Source: Chryseobacterium aquaeductus
GTDB lineage: Bacteria > Bacteroidota > Bacteroidia > Flavobacteriales > Weeksellaceae
Direction of reading: 5' to 3'
DNA: 64,000 bases
NCBI RefSeq assembly: GCF_905175375.1
Contig: NZ_CAJIMS010000001.1
Span: 1,674,001-1,738,000, forward strand
The position numbers were made by a program, and so were the translations under genes. The stretch's first letter is position 1; each line of letters begins with the position of its first letter. Positions 17,199 through 25,800 of this stretch are shown here, one piece after another. The notes beneath the pieces are model-generated. The model ran no database searches and was not told the DNA's origin. It saw only the letters and a list, made by a program, of their open reading frames with translations.

Positions 17199-18083
17199 AT
17201 GAAACCATCAACCGACAACCATCAACTAACAACTTTTTTAAGAAATGAATTATCTGAAGGAACAATAAAAACCTATCTCTACGAAATAGAAAAGTTTAAA
17301 AAACATTACAGAAATCCTGAGAAACTGAGCTATCAAAATTTAATGGAATATGTAGAATTATTAAGAAAAAACTACAATCCACAAAGTGTAAAAAGAACCA
17401 TTTATGCGATCAAAAAATACTATGATTATTTAGTAGAAACAGGAAAGATAAAAATCAATATCGTTGCCAATATCAGGATAAAAGACGGTAAAGAAAATCC
17501 AATCCAATTACAGGAATTACTCACGGAAAAAGAACTACAAAGGCTTTTAGAACCAAGAGAAGAACGTTATCCGATTTTAGAAAAAAGGAATCAAATCATT
17601 ATAAGCTTACTCGTTAATCAAGCGTTATTGGTTAGCGATATTGAAAGATTAAAGATTGAAAATTTAGATCTGAAAAATGCAAAGATTAGAATCAGAAAAT
17701 CAGGAATTACGAACGAAAGAATATTAGAATTAAAAGCAGAACAAATATTATTGTTTTATGAATATTTAAAAGAAGAAAGAGAGATTTTAGGCAACAACCG
17801 ACAACCAAAAACCAACAACTTTCTTTTAGGAAAACTAGGAACAAAAATTACTGCAGACGATATCAATTATTTAGTATCAACTTACAAGAAAAACTTTACA
17901 AAAAAACTTACATCAATCACCATCAGACAAAGTGTTATCAAACTGAAATTAGACCAGGGCGAAAACCTGAGAAAAGTACAATATTTTGCAGGGCACAAAA
18001 ATGCAGATACAACAGAAAAATACAGAGAAACAGGAATTAATGCGTTACAAACAGCAATCAATCAATATCATCCAATCAAGTAA
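17199..18083 (+). CDS. Tyrosine recombinase-like protein with an altered active site (copy A)
   Basis: This 294-residue protein has the same fold pattern as its neighbour, with a core-binding domain (~15-90) and a catalytic-like domain (~105-294). Several signature residues are changed. The first catalytic Arg position reads QALLVSDI (Leu144). The HxxR-H motif reads I-T-I-R-Q, keeping Arg243 but lacking both His. His266 (AGHKNADTT) and the candidate nucleophile Tyr275 remain. The frame is intact in both copies, so it is likely a functional non-catalytic or specialised partner of recombinase 1. The N-terminus (MKPSTDNHQLTT) and the loop GNNRQPKTNN (~198-207) derive from dispersed repeat family 2. 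If so, the true start could be a later codon, though no other Met lies before residue 49. Confidence 0.8.
   Translation: MKPSTDNHQLTTFLRNELSEGTIKTYLYEIEKFKKHYRNPEKLSYQNLMEYVELLRKNYNPQSVKRTIYAIKKYYDYLVETGKIKINIVANIRIKDGKENPIQLQELLTEKELQRLLEPREERYPILEKRNQIIISLLVNQALLVSDIERLKIENLDLKNAKIRIRKSGITNERILELKAEQILLFYEYLKEEREILGNNRQPKTNNFLLGKLGTKITADDINYLVSTYKKNFTKKLTSITIRQSVIKLKLDQGENLRKVQYFAGHKNADTTEKYRETGINALQTAINQYHPIK
17793..17820 (+). repeat. Dispersed repeat family 2 inside recombinase 2
   Basis: CAACAACCGACAACCAAAAA with a CCAACAAC end reads NNRQPKTNN. A sister copy at 17201-17234 forms the very N-terminus of the same protein. Confidence 0.6.
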
Positions 18084-18333
18084 AAAAATGGAAGTCGGAC
18101 TCCGACCGCTTGCATTTTGAATAATATCCCGCCCCACCGCTAAAAAAAGACATTTTCCTCCAAAGCTTGTCCGAAGCTTACCCAACGCTTTAATGCCACA
18201 GCAAATTACATAATCGACATTATACGCAAATTGCCAACGCAAAACCGTTGCCTTCCACTCCGCTGAAGCTTCGTTACTGGCAAACCAGCACCATCTTTGC
18301 CTATAATGTGAGATTATGCAAAATGCTTTCCTT
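18084..18333. repeat. Hairpin-rich non-coding DNA after the recombinases, right end of the duplicated module (copy A)
   Basis: The stretch is the same in copy B (35454-35703) except two adjacent bases (18180-18181), after which the copies diverge abruptly. It contains GTCGGA-C-TCCGAC (18094-18106), TTGCCA...TGGCAA (18231-18236 with 18278-18283), CAACG-CAAAAC-CGTTG inside that, and ATAAT-GTGAG-ATTAT flanked by GC (about 18299-18320). The long minus-strand frame crossing it is not protein-like. It is a candidate recombination site region or structured RNA. Confidence 0.6.
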
Positions 18334-18796
18334 GCAACGGGCAAAGCCCTTTTGCGCCACCGCAATTGCCAACAACCATCAACCGCCAACCAACAACCAA
18401 AAATACCTTTTTTGCCAACGCTTCCCAACCCGAATAAGGAAAAATGCGCCATCGCTTTTGGTACGTCTCCGAAAGAAAATTTTGCGATCAATAGAACGGA
18501 AATGTGGATTTGTGGAAAAATCCAACGCTCAAATCCCGCAACTATTTTTCCCACAAGTCCACATTTACAACAACAGCGACAGCGGAAAATCCAACCTTAT
18601 TTTTTTTTCAATTGAAATAAAAAATATTGTAAAAAAAATCTACACAGAAAAACGGAAAACCGTTTTATTTTTCAATTGAAAATCTTTACTTTTGAAACAG
18701 CGAGCAAGCGAAGACGATCACAGTGTAAAGCCTCGCACGAAAAAAAACCGTGTAGGAATTTTGGAAAACTGAAGTAGGAAGATTTTGAAAAAGTGA
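18334..18796. other. Variable non-coding stretch leading to the orphan RHS tip (unit A)
   Basis: Low-complexity, gene-free DNA. It contains repeat family 2 at 18371-18400, GCGCCACCGC-like motifs, two TTTTTCAATTGAAA palindromes ~60 bases apart, and a -7-like TACTTTTG at 18687-18694. It then has CAGCGAGCAAGCGAAGACG, which is shared with unit B. An in-frame TGA at 18794-18796 closes the upstream side of the orphan tip. Confidence 0.5.
18687..18694 (+). promoter_or_regulatory. Possible -7 element upstream of the orphan tip
   Basis: TACTTTTG fits TAnnTTTG and is conserved at 36050-36057, each followed by GAAACAGCGAGCAAGCGAAG. The -33 box is poor in both, so activity is uncertain. Confidence 0.3.
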
Positions 18797-19690
18797 GCGG
18801 GATTATACAATTACAAGTACAACGGAAAGGAGCTTCAGGAGACCGGAATGTATGATTACGGCGCGAGATTCTATATGCCGGATATTGGGAGATGGGGTGT
18901 TGTGGATCCGCTGGCGGAGAAGTATCATGCTTTTAGTACGTACAATTATGTTTTAAATAATCCTATTAGCAATATTGACCCTGATGGAATGCAGGTATTC
19001 ACAGATTATAAGTTGTTACAAAATGGAGAAATTCAGAGGGTGAATCCATTAGATGGAAGTGAAAAGAGAAAGGATGATAGGCTATTTACAACAGACATTA
19101 CAGGAAAGGTCAGTTCAGATAGTGAAGTCTTTACAGTAGACAAAAATAAGGCAACTGATAATTCAATTATAGGACAGTTAGCTCAAACCAATGATGCTAA
19201 ATTAGGGGATTCTTTTGGGAAGTCTTCAAATCCATTTTTCTCTGAAGGGTTTACGAACAATTTGGAAACTGCATTTAATCTATATAATTTTTTAGATAAT
19301 AATACTAGTTCTGGTATAGAGTTTTCGCTTGCTAATTATTCTTCAAAAGGTAAGGACAACTTTCAAATAGCATCAATGCATGATGTAAACACCTCAAAAA
19401 TACATTCAAACAAATTTTCGCAAGATAATTTAGTTTGGTCAATCCATAATCATGATGGAAAATTAGGATTAATGTATAGAGAAATATCTAATCAATTTGA
19501 AACAGATATAAATACTATGTGGAGGATGATGAAAGAAAATGCTAGCAAAAAATTAGGTTATCCAAGTTTTTTTATAGTAAATGATAATAGTAGAATGATT
19601 GAAGTTAATTCTAAAGGAGCTAATACAAAATCAACGAAACCGTTTAATGTTCCGTTTTTAAAAACTTTAAATAGAGTCCATGGTAAATAA
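18797..19690 (+). pseudogene. Orphan RHS C-terminal tip cassette (unit A), JAB-toxin-like
   Basis: The frame is open from just after a TGA (18794). It encodes [14 protein letters not shown] from 18806, then MYDYGARF, the [12 protein letters not shown] core end and IDPDGM, followed by a ~230-residue tip. The first ATG is 18848 (280 residues), but there is no signal peptide or RHS shell, so it is probably silent unless recombined with the full gene. The tip start ([13 protein letters not shown]) matches the unit B expressed tip ([13 protein letters not shown]). The metal-site region reads SIHNHDG rather than HIHSHPGG, so it is a relative with an altered motif. The ~120-bp core segment resembles 11514-11630 closely and could act as a homology arm. 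A lipoprotein gene overlaps its end by 11 bases. Confidence 0.75.
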
Positions 19691-20210
19691 TATTAAAAAA
19701 CTAGGATTTATTTTAATAATTATATTTTTATATTCTTGTTCTAAAGAAAAGATGATTCATAAGGAATCTGAAAATAATCAGACATTAAATGAAAAAATAT
19801 ATAATAAGATAAATTTTTTTATAGATTCATCTTCTTGCTCCAAAAACAAAGTTGTAGCAGTTAGATATCAAAGATATAATGGGAAGAAATTTATCCAGAT
19901 TTCTTCACAAAATGTTTTCATTACTGATTCTTTATTTATTCTTAAAGATTATAAAAGTCATATTATAGCATTTTATAATAAAGAATTTTTTGGAAAAACT
20001 ATTGATTTAAATATCAATGACAGCAAGAATACAATTAAAAAAAATGTTCAATGGGATTTATATAAAAATAATTATACTGGGACGGGAATTCCGTGTTTTG
20101 AAATGTATGAATTGTATAATAATAAACTAATTGAAGTGTCTAAAAATAGTTATTATTATAATAATCTTTTTGTTAATCCTCCTATGTTAAAGCCAGTTAA
20201 TCCTCATTAA
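19680..20210 (+). CDS. Lipoprotein, candidate immunity partner of the orphan tip (unit A)
   Basis: The 176-residue product has an N-terminal signal with lipobox LYSC ([11 protein letters not shown], Cys ~20), then a very AT-rich, Asn/Lys-rich sequence with no recognised family. The ATG overlaps the last codons of the tip by 11 bases, indicating that tip and lipoprotein travel and are expressed together. IS3 DNA begins 44 bases after the stop. Confidence 0.6.
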   Translation: MVNNIKKLGFILIIIFLYSCSKEKMIHKESENNQTLNEKIYNKINFFIDSSSCSKNKVVAVRYQRYNGKKFIQISSQNVFITDSLFILKDYKSHIIAFYNKEFFGKTIDLNINDSKNTIKKNVQWDLYKNNYTGTGIPCFEMYELYNNKLIEVSKNSYYYNNLFVNPPMLKPVNPH

Positions 20211-20253
20211 ACTACGATTGGATCGTTGGCAGATAATAAAAAAACCTCGCAAA

Positions 20254-20783
20254 TGTAAGTCTCCCCGAACGTTGGACAGAATTATACCCTCATTTTGTTT
20301 TGCAAAACTATAAAATATTTCATTCTGTTGTTGATGTTGGCAAAATTTGTTGAAAAGGAGAAAACTCGGTGTTGGGATTACCGTCTGACGAGTTTTCCTT
20401 TTTCAACAAATACTGCATTGGAGATAGGTTTCCCAAGCTTTCATGAGGTCTGTTATTATTGTAATGCTCCATCCAATCAGAAGTTATTTCCCGTACTTCT
20501 ATCAAATTATTGAAGATTCTTGCATCCAGAACCTCCGTCCTATAGCTTCTGTTGAACCTTTCAATAAAAGCATTCTGAACAGGTTTTCCCGGTTGAATGT
20601 ACCGAATTTCAATTCTGTGTTTATGACACCAACTCGTGAAAACAGAACTCGTAAACTCGGGACCATTATCTGTTCGTATTGCTTTCGGTTTTCCTCTTTC
20701 CTTTACAATCCATTCCAATAGATCGGTCATATGCATTGCTCCAATGGAAAGCCCAACTTCAATCCAAATCGATTCTCTGTTAT
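20254..20783 (-). mobile_element. IS3-family insertion sequence remnant
   Basis: It begins with the inverted repeat TGTAAGTCTCCCC and matches the complete element at 37446-38739 for about 530 bp. It breaks off at 20783 inside the transposase gene, where unrelated sequence starts. The other end and orfA are missing. Confidence 0.85.
20320..20783 (-). pseudogene. IS3-family orfB transposase, 3' fragment
   Basis: The fragment encodes the C-terminal part of the DDE integrase-type transposase, including RTDNGPEF (second Asp) and the catalytic Glu region (NAFIERFNRSYRTEVLD). Unlike the other copy it keeps the natural C-terminus beyond RPHESL (GNLSPMQYLLK...). The 5' half is lost at 20783. Confidence 0.85.
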
Positions 20784-20858
20784 CCCATTCGTAGGTTAAA
20801 ATTTGTTATTCATTAGGATTGGAAAAAGAGTTGCTTACCAAAGACATTCCACGTTCTA

Positions 20859-20956
20859 AGTTTGGCAATCCTTTTCAGATATTTGTTCAACGTTCTGTTG
20901 GCGTTTCTAATAGCAGCGAATATCGCTTTAGAATCTTTTTCATCAATGCCTTTCAA
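20859..20956 (-). pseudogene. Remnant of a tyrosine integrase gene at the A/B junction
   Basis: The minus strand encodes LKGIDEKDSKAIFAAIRNA and on to NRTLNKYLKRIAKL. This matches residues ~308-340 of the integrase at 40305-41513 (LKGVDEKDYKAVLAAIRNA...), with several base changes. It stops exactly where unit B's leader starts. It marks an old end of an integrated element. Confidence 0.8.
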
Positions 20957-22865
20957 ACCGATATGTTATGGTAGTCTATTAAATTTGTAAAAACAGAAAA
21001 TAAAATTATAGATAAGGATATAATAAATTTTAATACGTCACGTTTTGTCGTAGTGCCTGAATATATTTGGATAATCAAATAACCGATTAAAAAAATAAAA
21101 ATGTTAAACAGTAAACAACAATTCTTAAAACGACTAACAAAATGAAGTTGAATTTTATTAAAACGGGCATAAAAAATAATTTCATATTTTTGGGCGGTAA
21201 AAAATTAAAAACTAAATACTAACAATTAAAAACACTAACAGATGAAAAAACTCTACATGAGTGCAATTCTACTATGCACGGCTGCGGTATTTTCTGCACA
21301 AGATGTGGTATGGCAGAAAGATATTAAGTCCTCCACGCAGGATTTTCTTTCGCAGGTTACTACGACAATTGATCAGCAATATCTGATTACAGGTAGCAGT
21401 ATTCAGGCACGTCCCTTCGACTCCGCTCAGGGAACGCAGGGACCGGGAACACAAGGAAAACAGAATAACGGTTATGATTTTCATTTGGTGAAGCTTAATC
21501 AGCAGGGTGAGGAAGTCTGGGAAAAATATTTCTCGGGTAAAAATCATGATTTTCTTTCGGCAACGGTGGCGACTCAGGAAGGTGGTTTTTTGTTAGCAGG
21601 GACTTCATATTCCAACGCCGGTTTAGATAAAAAAGACAATTCAAAAGGCGGCAGTGACATCTGGTTGATAAGAATTAACGAGTTTGGTGATGAGATGTGG
21701 CAGAAAACTTTGGGATCAAGCTCTGACGAAGAAGCAAAAGCCGTGATTCAAACGACAGATTTCGGATTTTTCGTGGCAGGAAATGCGACCCTTCGACAGG
21801 CTCAGGGAACAGCGAAAGGTTATGGTTCTAAAGATGTGATTGTTTCAAAACTCGATAAAAACGGAAAAGAATTATCCCAAGTTATTTTGGGCGGAAAAGG
21901 TCTAGACGAAGTGGAAAAGATGATTCCAACGGTTGACGGCGGTGCATTGCTTGGAGTTTATTCGCGAAGTAATGTTGGCGGATCTAAGAAAACCGAAAAC
22001 TTCGGAGAAGGTGACTATTATATCATTAAACTGAATAACGAAGGAAAAGTTGAGTGGGAAAAGAACTTCGGAGGCAAGGGCGATGATCATCTGCGAACGT
22101 TGGCAATGACTTCTACTGGATTTGTGGTTGGCGGAGAATCAAGATCCGAAAGATCAGGAAATAAAACAGTAGGAATTGAAGAAGGAACTGATGTATGGTT
22201 GATCTCCTTAAATGACCGTGGCGAAGAGCTTTGGCAAAAATCTTACAACTTCAAGAATCGAGATGTTTTAATGGGAATGAATGTGATAAGCGGAAAACCA
22301 TCAACCGACAACCGACAACTATCAACCAAAGGTATTTTACTCGGAGGCTATACGCAGGCGGAAGGCAGAATAGAAGCGGACGATGAGACTTTTTGGATGT
22401 TGTATTTAGATCAAAACGGCAATGAGCAGTGGAGAAAGCACGTGAAAGGGGAATCCCGAAAGAAAGAGGAAAGACTTTCGGACATCAGGCTAAATCGTGA
22501 TGGTTCTATTATTCTTGCAGGAACAAGTGCTGAAGAATTAGGAAAAGAAAACTGGAAGATCGTGAAGTTAGGTGATAAGCAGCTGGATCAGTTGATTGAA
22601 AAGCAGGATATTAAGATCTATCCGAATCCTGTGTCTGATTACTGTTACGTGGAAATTGGGTTTCCTTCGACAGGCTCAGGAGCCGACCAAGGGTTTGAGG
22701 CGGAGATTACGATTTATGATATGGGCGGAAGACAGCTTCAAAGCCTGAAAACGAAGAATAAGGTAACCAAGATCAATACGCAGAATTTGATTCAGGGTGC
22801 TTACCTGGTGGTGGTGAAAACGAATGATAACAAAACTGCTAATGCTAAAATTATAAAGAAATAAA
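20957..22865 (+). repeat. Large direct repeat, copy B (leader plus T9SS gene)
   Basis: Second copy of 2787-4730, same orientation, 18170 bp apart at its left end. The 285-bp leader appears base-for-base the same, including the -7 element (TATTTTTG at 21185-21192). Confidence 0.9.
21242..22864 (+). CDS. T9SS type A sorting-domain protein with beta-propeller-like repeats (copy B)
   Basis: This 540-residue paralogue of the protein at 3072-4724 has the same signal peptide, propeller-like repeats and C-terminal sorting domain (from IKIYPNPVSDY, ~458). Differences cluster in patches rather than spreading evenly: ~55-85 (a repeat-derived ARPFDSAQGTQGPGTQG insert, then HLVKLNQQGEEVWEKYF), ~235-260 (shorter, SRSNVGGSKKTENFGEGDYY), and a small insert in the C-terminal STGSGADQGFEAE. 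The patchwork suggests exchange or repeat insertion between copies. It leads the unit B operon, 4 bases before the next gene. Confidence 0.85.
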   Translation: MKKLYMSAILLCTAAVFSAQDVVWQKDIKSSTQDFLSQVTTTIDQQYLITGSSIQARPFDSAQGTQGPGTQGKQNNGYDFHLVKLNQQGEEVWEKYFSGKNHDFLSATVATQEGGFLLAGTSYSNAGLDKKDNSKGGSDIWLIRINEFGDEMWQKTLGSSSDEEAKAVIQTTDFGFFVAGNATLRQAQGTAKGYGSKDVIVSKLDKNGKELSQVILGGKGLDEVEKMIPTVDGGALLGVYSRSNVGGSKKTENFGEGDYYIIKLNNEGKVEWEKNFGGKGDDHLRTLAMTSTGFVVGGESRSERSGNKTVGIEEGTDVWLISLNDRGEELWQKSYNFKNRDVLMGMNVISGKPSTDNRQLSTKGILLGGYTQAEGRIEADDETFWMLYLDQNGNEQWRKHVKGESRKKEERLSDIRLNRDGSIILAGTSAEELGKENWKIVKLGDKQLDQLIEKQDIKIYPNPVSDYCYVEIGFPSTGSGADQGFEAEITIYDMGGRQLQSLKTKNKVTKINTQNLIQGAYLVVVKTNDNKTANAKIIKK

Positions 22866-22868
22866 AAC

Positions 22869-25800
22869 ATGATGAAAAAAAATAAATTTTTTGGAATATT
22901 ATGTGCATTTTTATTTGGGGTTATAAATGCTCAAGTAGAACCTAGAGATGTTAAATCTCCAAATGCAACAAGTTTTGAGAGGTATGGAAAATATAATGTT
23001 AGTCTTTCTAACGGTACAGTAGACGTTAATATTCCTATACACCAAGTGCAATTACAGAATGGGGTAATAGATCTTCGATTAAATTATGATACTTCAGGAT
23101 TGAAAATAAGTCAGCCTTCAGGTTCTACAGGCATGAATTGGTCGCTGCAAATGCCGGGTGTTATAACCCGACAAGTGAATGGTTATCCTGATGAGAGTAA
23201 GGTTAAATTAAGCAATGGAACTTTAATTGGTAATCATTTTTACTATCCGGGAGAATTAAATTATCCGAACATAGAAACACAAGCAGGATTGCAAAATTTT
23301 CATGCAACAAGATCTCTTTCTACTTCCAACGATTTACAACCGGATGTTTTTACTTTTAATTTCTTAGGAAAGACAGGAAAATTTTTCCTTGGGCAGGATG
23401 GTACATGGAAAGTACAATCAGAGGATAATCTTAAAATTATTATTAAACAGGAAGATTTTTTCAAACCATTTAATTACACTCCACCTATCAATGGTACTAT
23501 AATTACACCTCACGATCCCATATCAATCGGTAAAATATTAATTACTGATGATATTGGCAATCAATATGTTTTTGGTGCAGACAGTAATTCAATTGAATTT
23601 AATACAAGTAATTTTTATCAGCAGGGAAAAATTTTATCAACCGCTTGGTATTTGAATGAAATGAGAGATAAATTAGGAAATATATTATTTACATGCTCTT
23701 ATAATAGAGGTAAGCCTATAGCCAATTTTTACAATAATGTAAATATTCCAATATATATTTATCAAATGCTCTCTGGTACTTTAATTTCCCCAGTTTATCT
23801 ATCTAAAATTAATACAAAAAATGAGGAAATTTTATTTGATTATTCGGACAGAAACGATTTAACCTATGCAAATGATTCTAATCTGGCTAATAAATTTCTA
23901 ATGTTGCCAACGAACAATAATACTACTTCTTTAGATTCCAATTGGCCTCAAAAACTATATCACCTATATACAAATTTTAATCAATCGAGTACAGGACAAC
24001 TCCCTTTTGGAGTTTATTCGAGCTGGCTTGAAACCTCCAAGTTATTAGTCTGGAATAAATTAGACAAAATAACAATAAAAACAAACCTTATAAAAAACAA
24101 AGAAATTAGTTTTGAGTATGTAAATCAGCCTACAGAAAGGTTGTTTTTGACAAAAGTTAAGTTTAGCAATAATTCTTACGGTCAAACAAGTGAATACGAT
24201 TACAAATTCAAATATAATAATGGTAATGATACCGAATATATGTTTGATGGAACATTGCCAAAGTATTTGTGGCTCGGTGCAAATATTTTTGATTCTTATA
24301 CTTCATACACAGAACCAAGCGCTCATTGCTATATTGACTGTGGCACAAATAATACTGATAATTTGGCAAAGAAAGGTTCATTGTTTAAGGTAATTTATCC
24401 AACAGGTGGTTTTACCTATTTTAATTTTGAACAAAATAGCTTTTCTAAATATTTGCAGCTAGCTACTAGCGATTTTTATATACAGACCAGCTCAAACAGG
24501 AAAACCGGAGGTTTAAGAATTAAAAAAATTGTTAATTTTTCTGATATGTCATCTCTAAAAAGAGAAACAATTTCTTATAAATATTTATTAAATGACGAAC
24601 ATAACAGCAGTGGAATTTTGTCAGTAGATGCAAATTTTGCATCAGGATCTAATGGATTACCTTATTATGCAGATTTATATAGTTCTATAAATGGTGTTAA
24701 ATTTACATATTATGGGCCCCCAATAAGTTATAGCAGGGTGCTGGAAGAAAAAGAAGGTGAGAATGGAACTCAGAAAACTGAATATCAATTTAGTAATTAT
24801 GATACATCTCCGCTTTATAATGATAAGGCTTATATAGTAAGATTAAATATTGGAGTTACTCCAAATTACAATACCAAATATATTGATCGAAGCTTCTTAC
24901 GTGGAAAGCTTTTAGAAAAGAAAATCTATAATTCAAATAATCTTTTGTTAGACTATACTTCGTATTTATATAATTTTAATAATCTTGAAGATAGGTATGT
25001 AAGATCTTTTAAATTTGGCGAAGTTCCATCAGAACTGACTAAAATTTATTATGGTGATATTTTTTTAGAAAAAGAGATAAAAAGAGAATATTTCAACGGA
25101 AAAGAGTTTAAAACAGAAACAACATACAATAAAACCGATTATCCTTATCAAAATTCAGGTACACCTATTTACAATGGTTCACAGAGGACGAACTTTACCT
25201 CGACGCTTTTACCTGATGGAAATACATTGAAATCAGAAACTGAATATCAGTTTAATTGTGCATCAGGAAACTGTTTTGATGAAGTATTTTCGTTACCGAA
25301 GAAAATAAAAAACTTCAATAATAATTTGCTGCTCTCACAGGATGAAATTACATATAAAACACTGAATGCGAATCCGAAATCATTAGTGGTTGATGAAGCG
25401 AAGAAAACATATTTTAATAATGCAGCTCAATCTTCAAAGTTAAAATTTACACGATATGATTCTTACGGAAATGTAATAGAGTACCAGAAAGAAAACGGTA
25501 ATTACGTTTCTGTTATAATGGACAGCAAAGGAAGCAAACCTTTAGCAAAAATTGAGGGAATACAATATGACGGACTTGCTTCTTATCTTCCTAATATTCA
25601 AAAACCTTATATCAGCAACAGCTCCGATGCTCTGACAAATCAGGCAGACCCTGTTGCTTATGCCAATGCAAAAGATATAGAATTAAGAGGTTATGTAGCG
25701 GGGATGAGAAATAATCTCTCCAATGCAATGGTCACCTCATATACATATGATTCTTACGACAGATTAAAGACTGTGACAGCACCTAATCAATCCGTAGAAT

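Noticed and set aside
13754..18083. Idea that primase plus recombinases is a CRISPR, retron or DGR system
   Set aside because: No repeat-spacer array, no reverse transcriptase motif (YxDD) and no variable/template repeat pair in the window.
18045..18554. 169-codon minus-strand frame (and 35415-35729 in copy B)
   Set aside because: It runs through the hairpin-rich non-coding DNA, is Trp/Cys-rich and un-protein-like, and its start differs in the two copies; it is an accidental open frame across a structured repeat.
18248..18679. Plus-strand frames of 143 and 99 codons upstream of the orphan tip
   Set aside because: Overlapping frames in low-complexity DNA containing dispersed repeats; not conserved in unit B.
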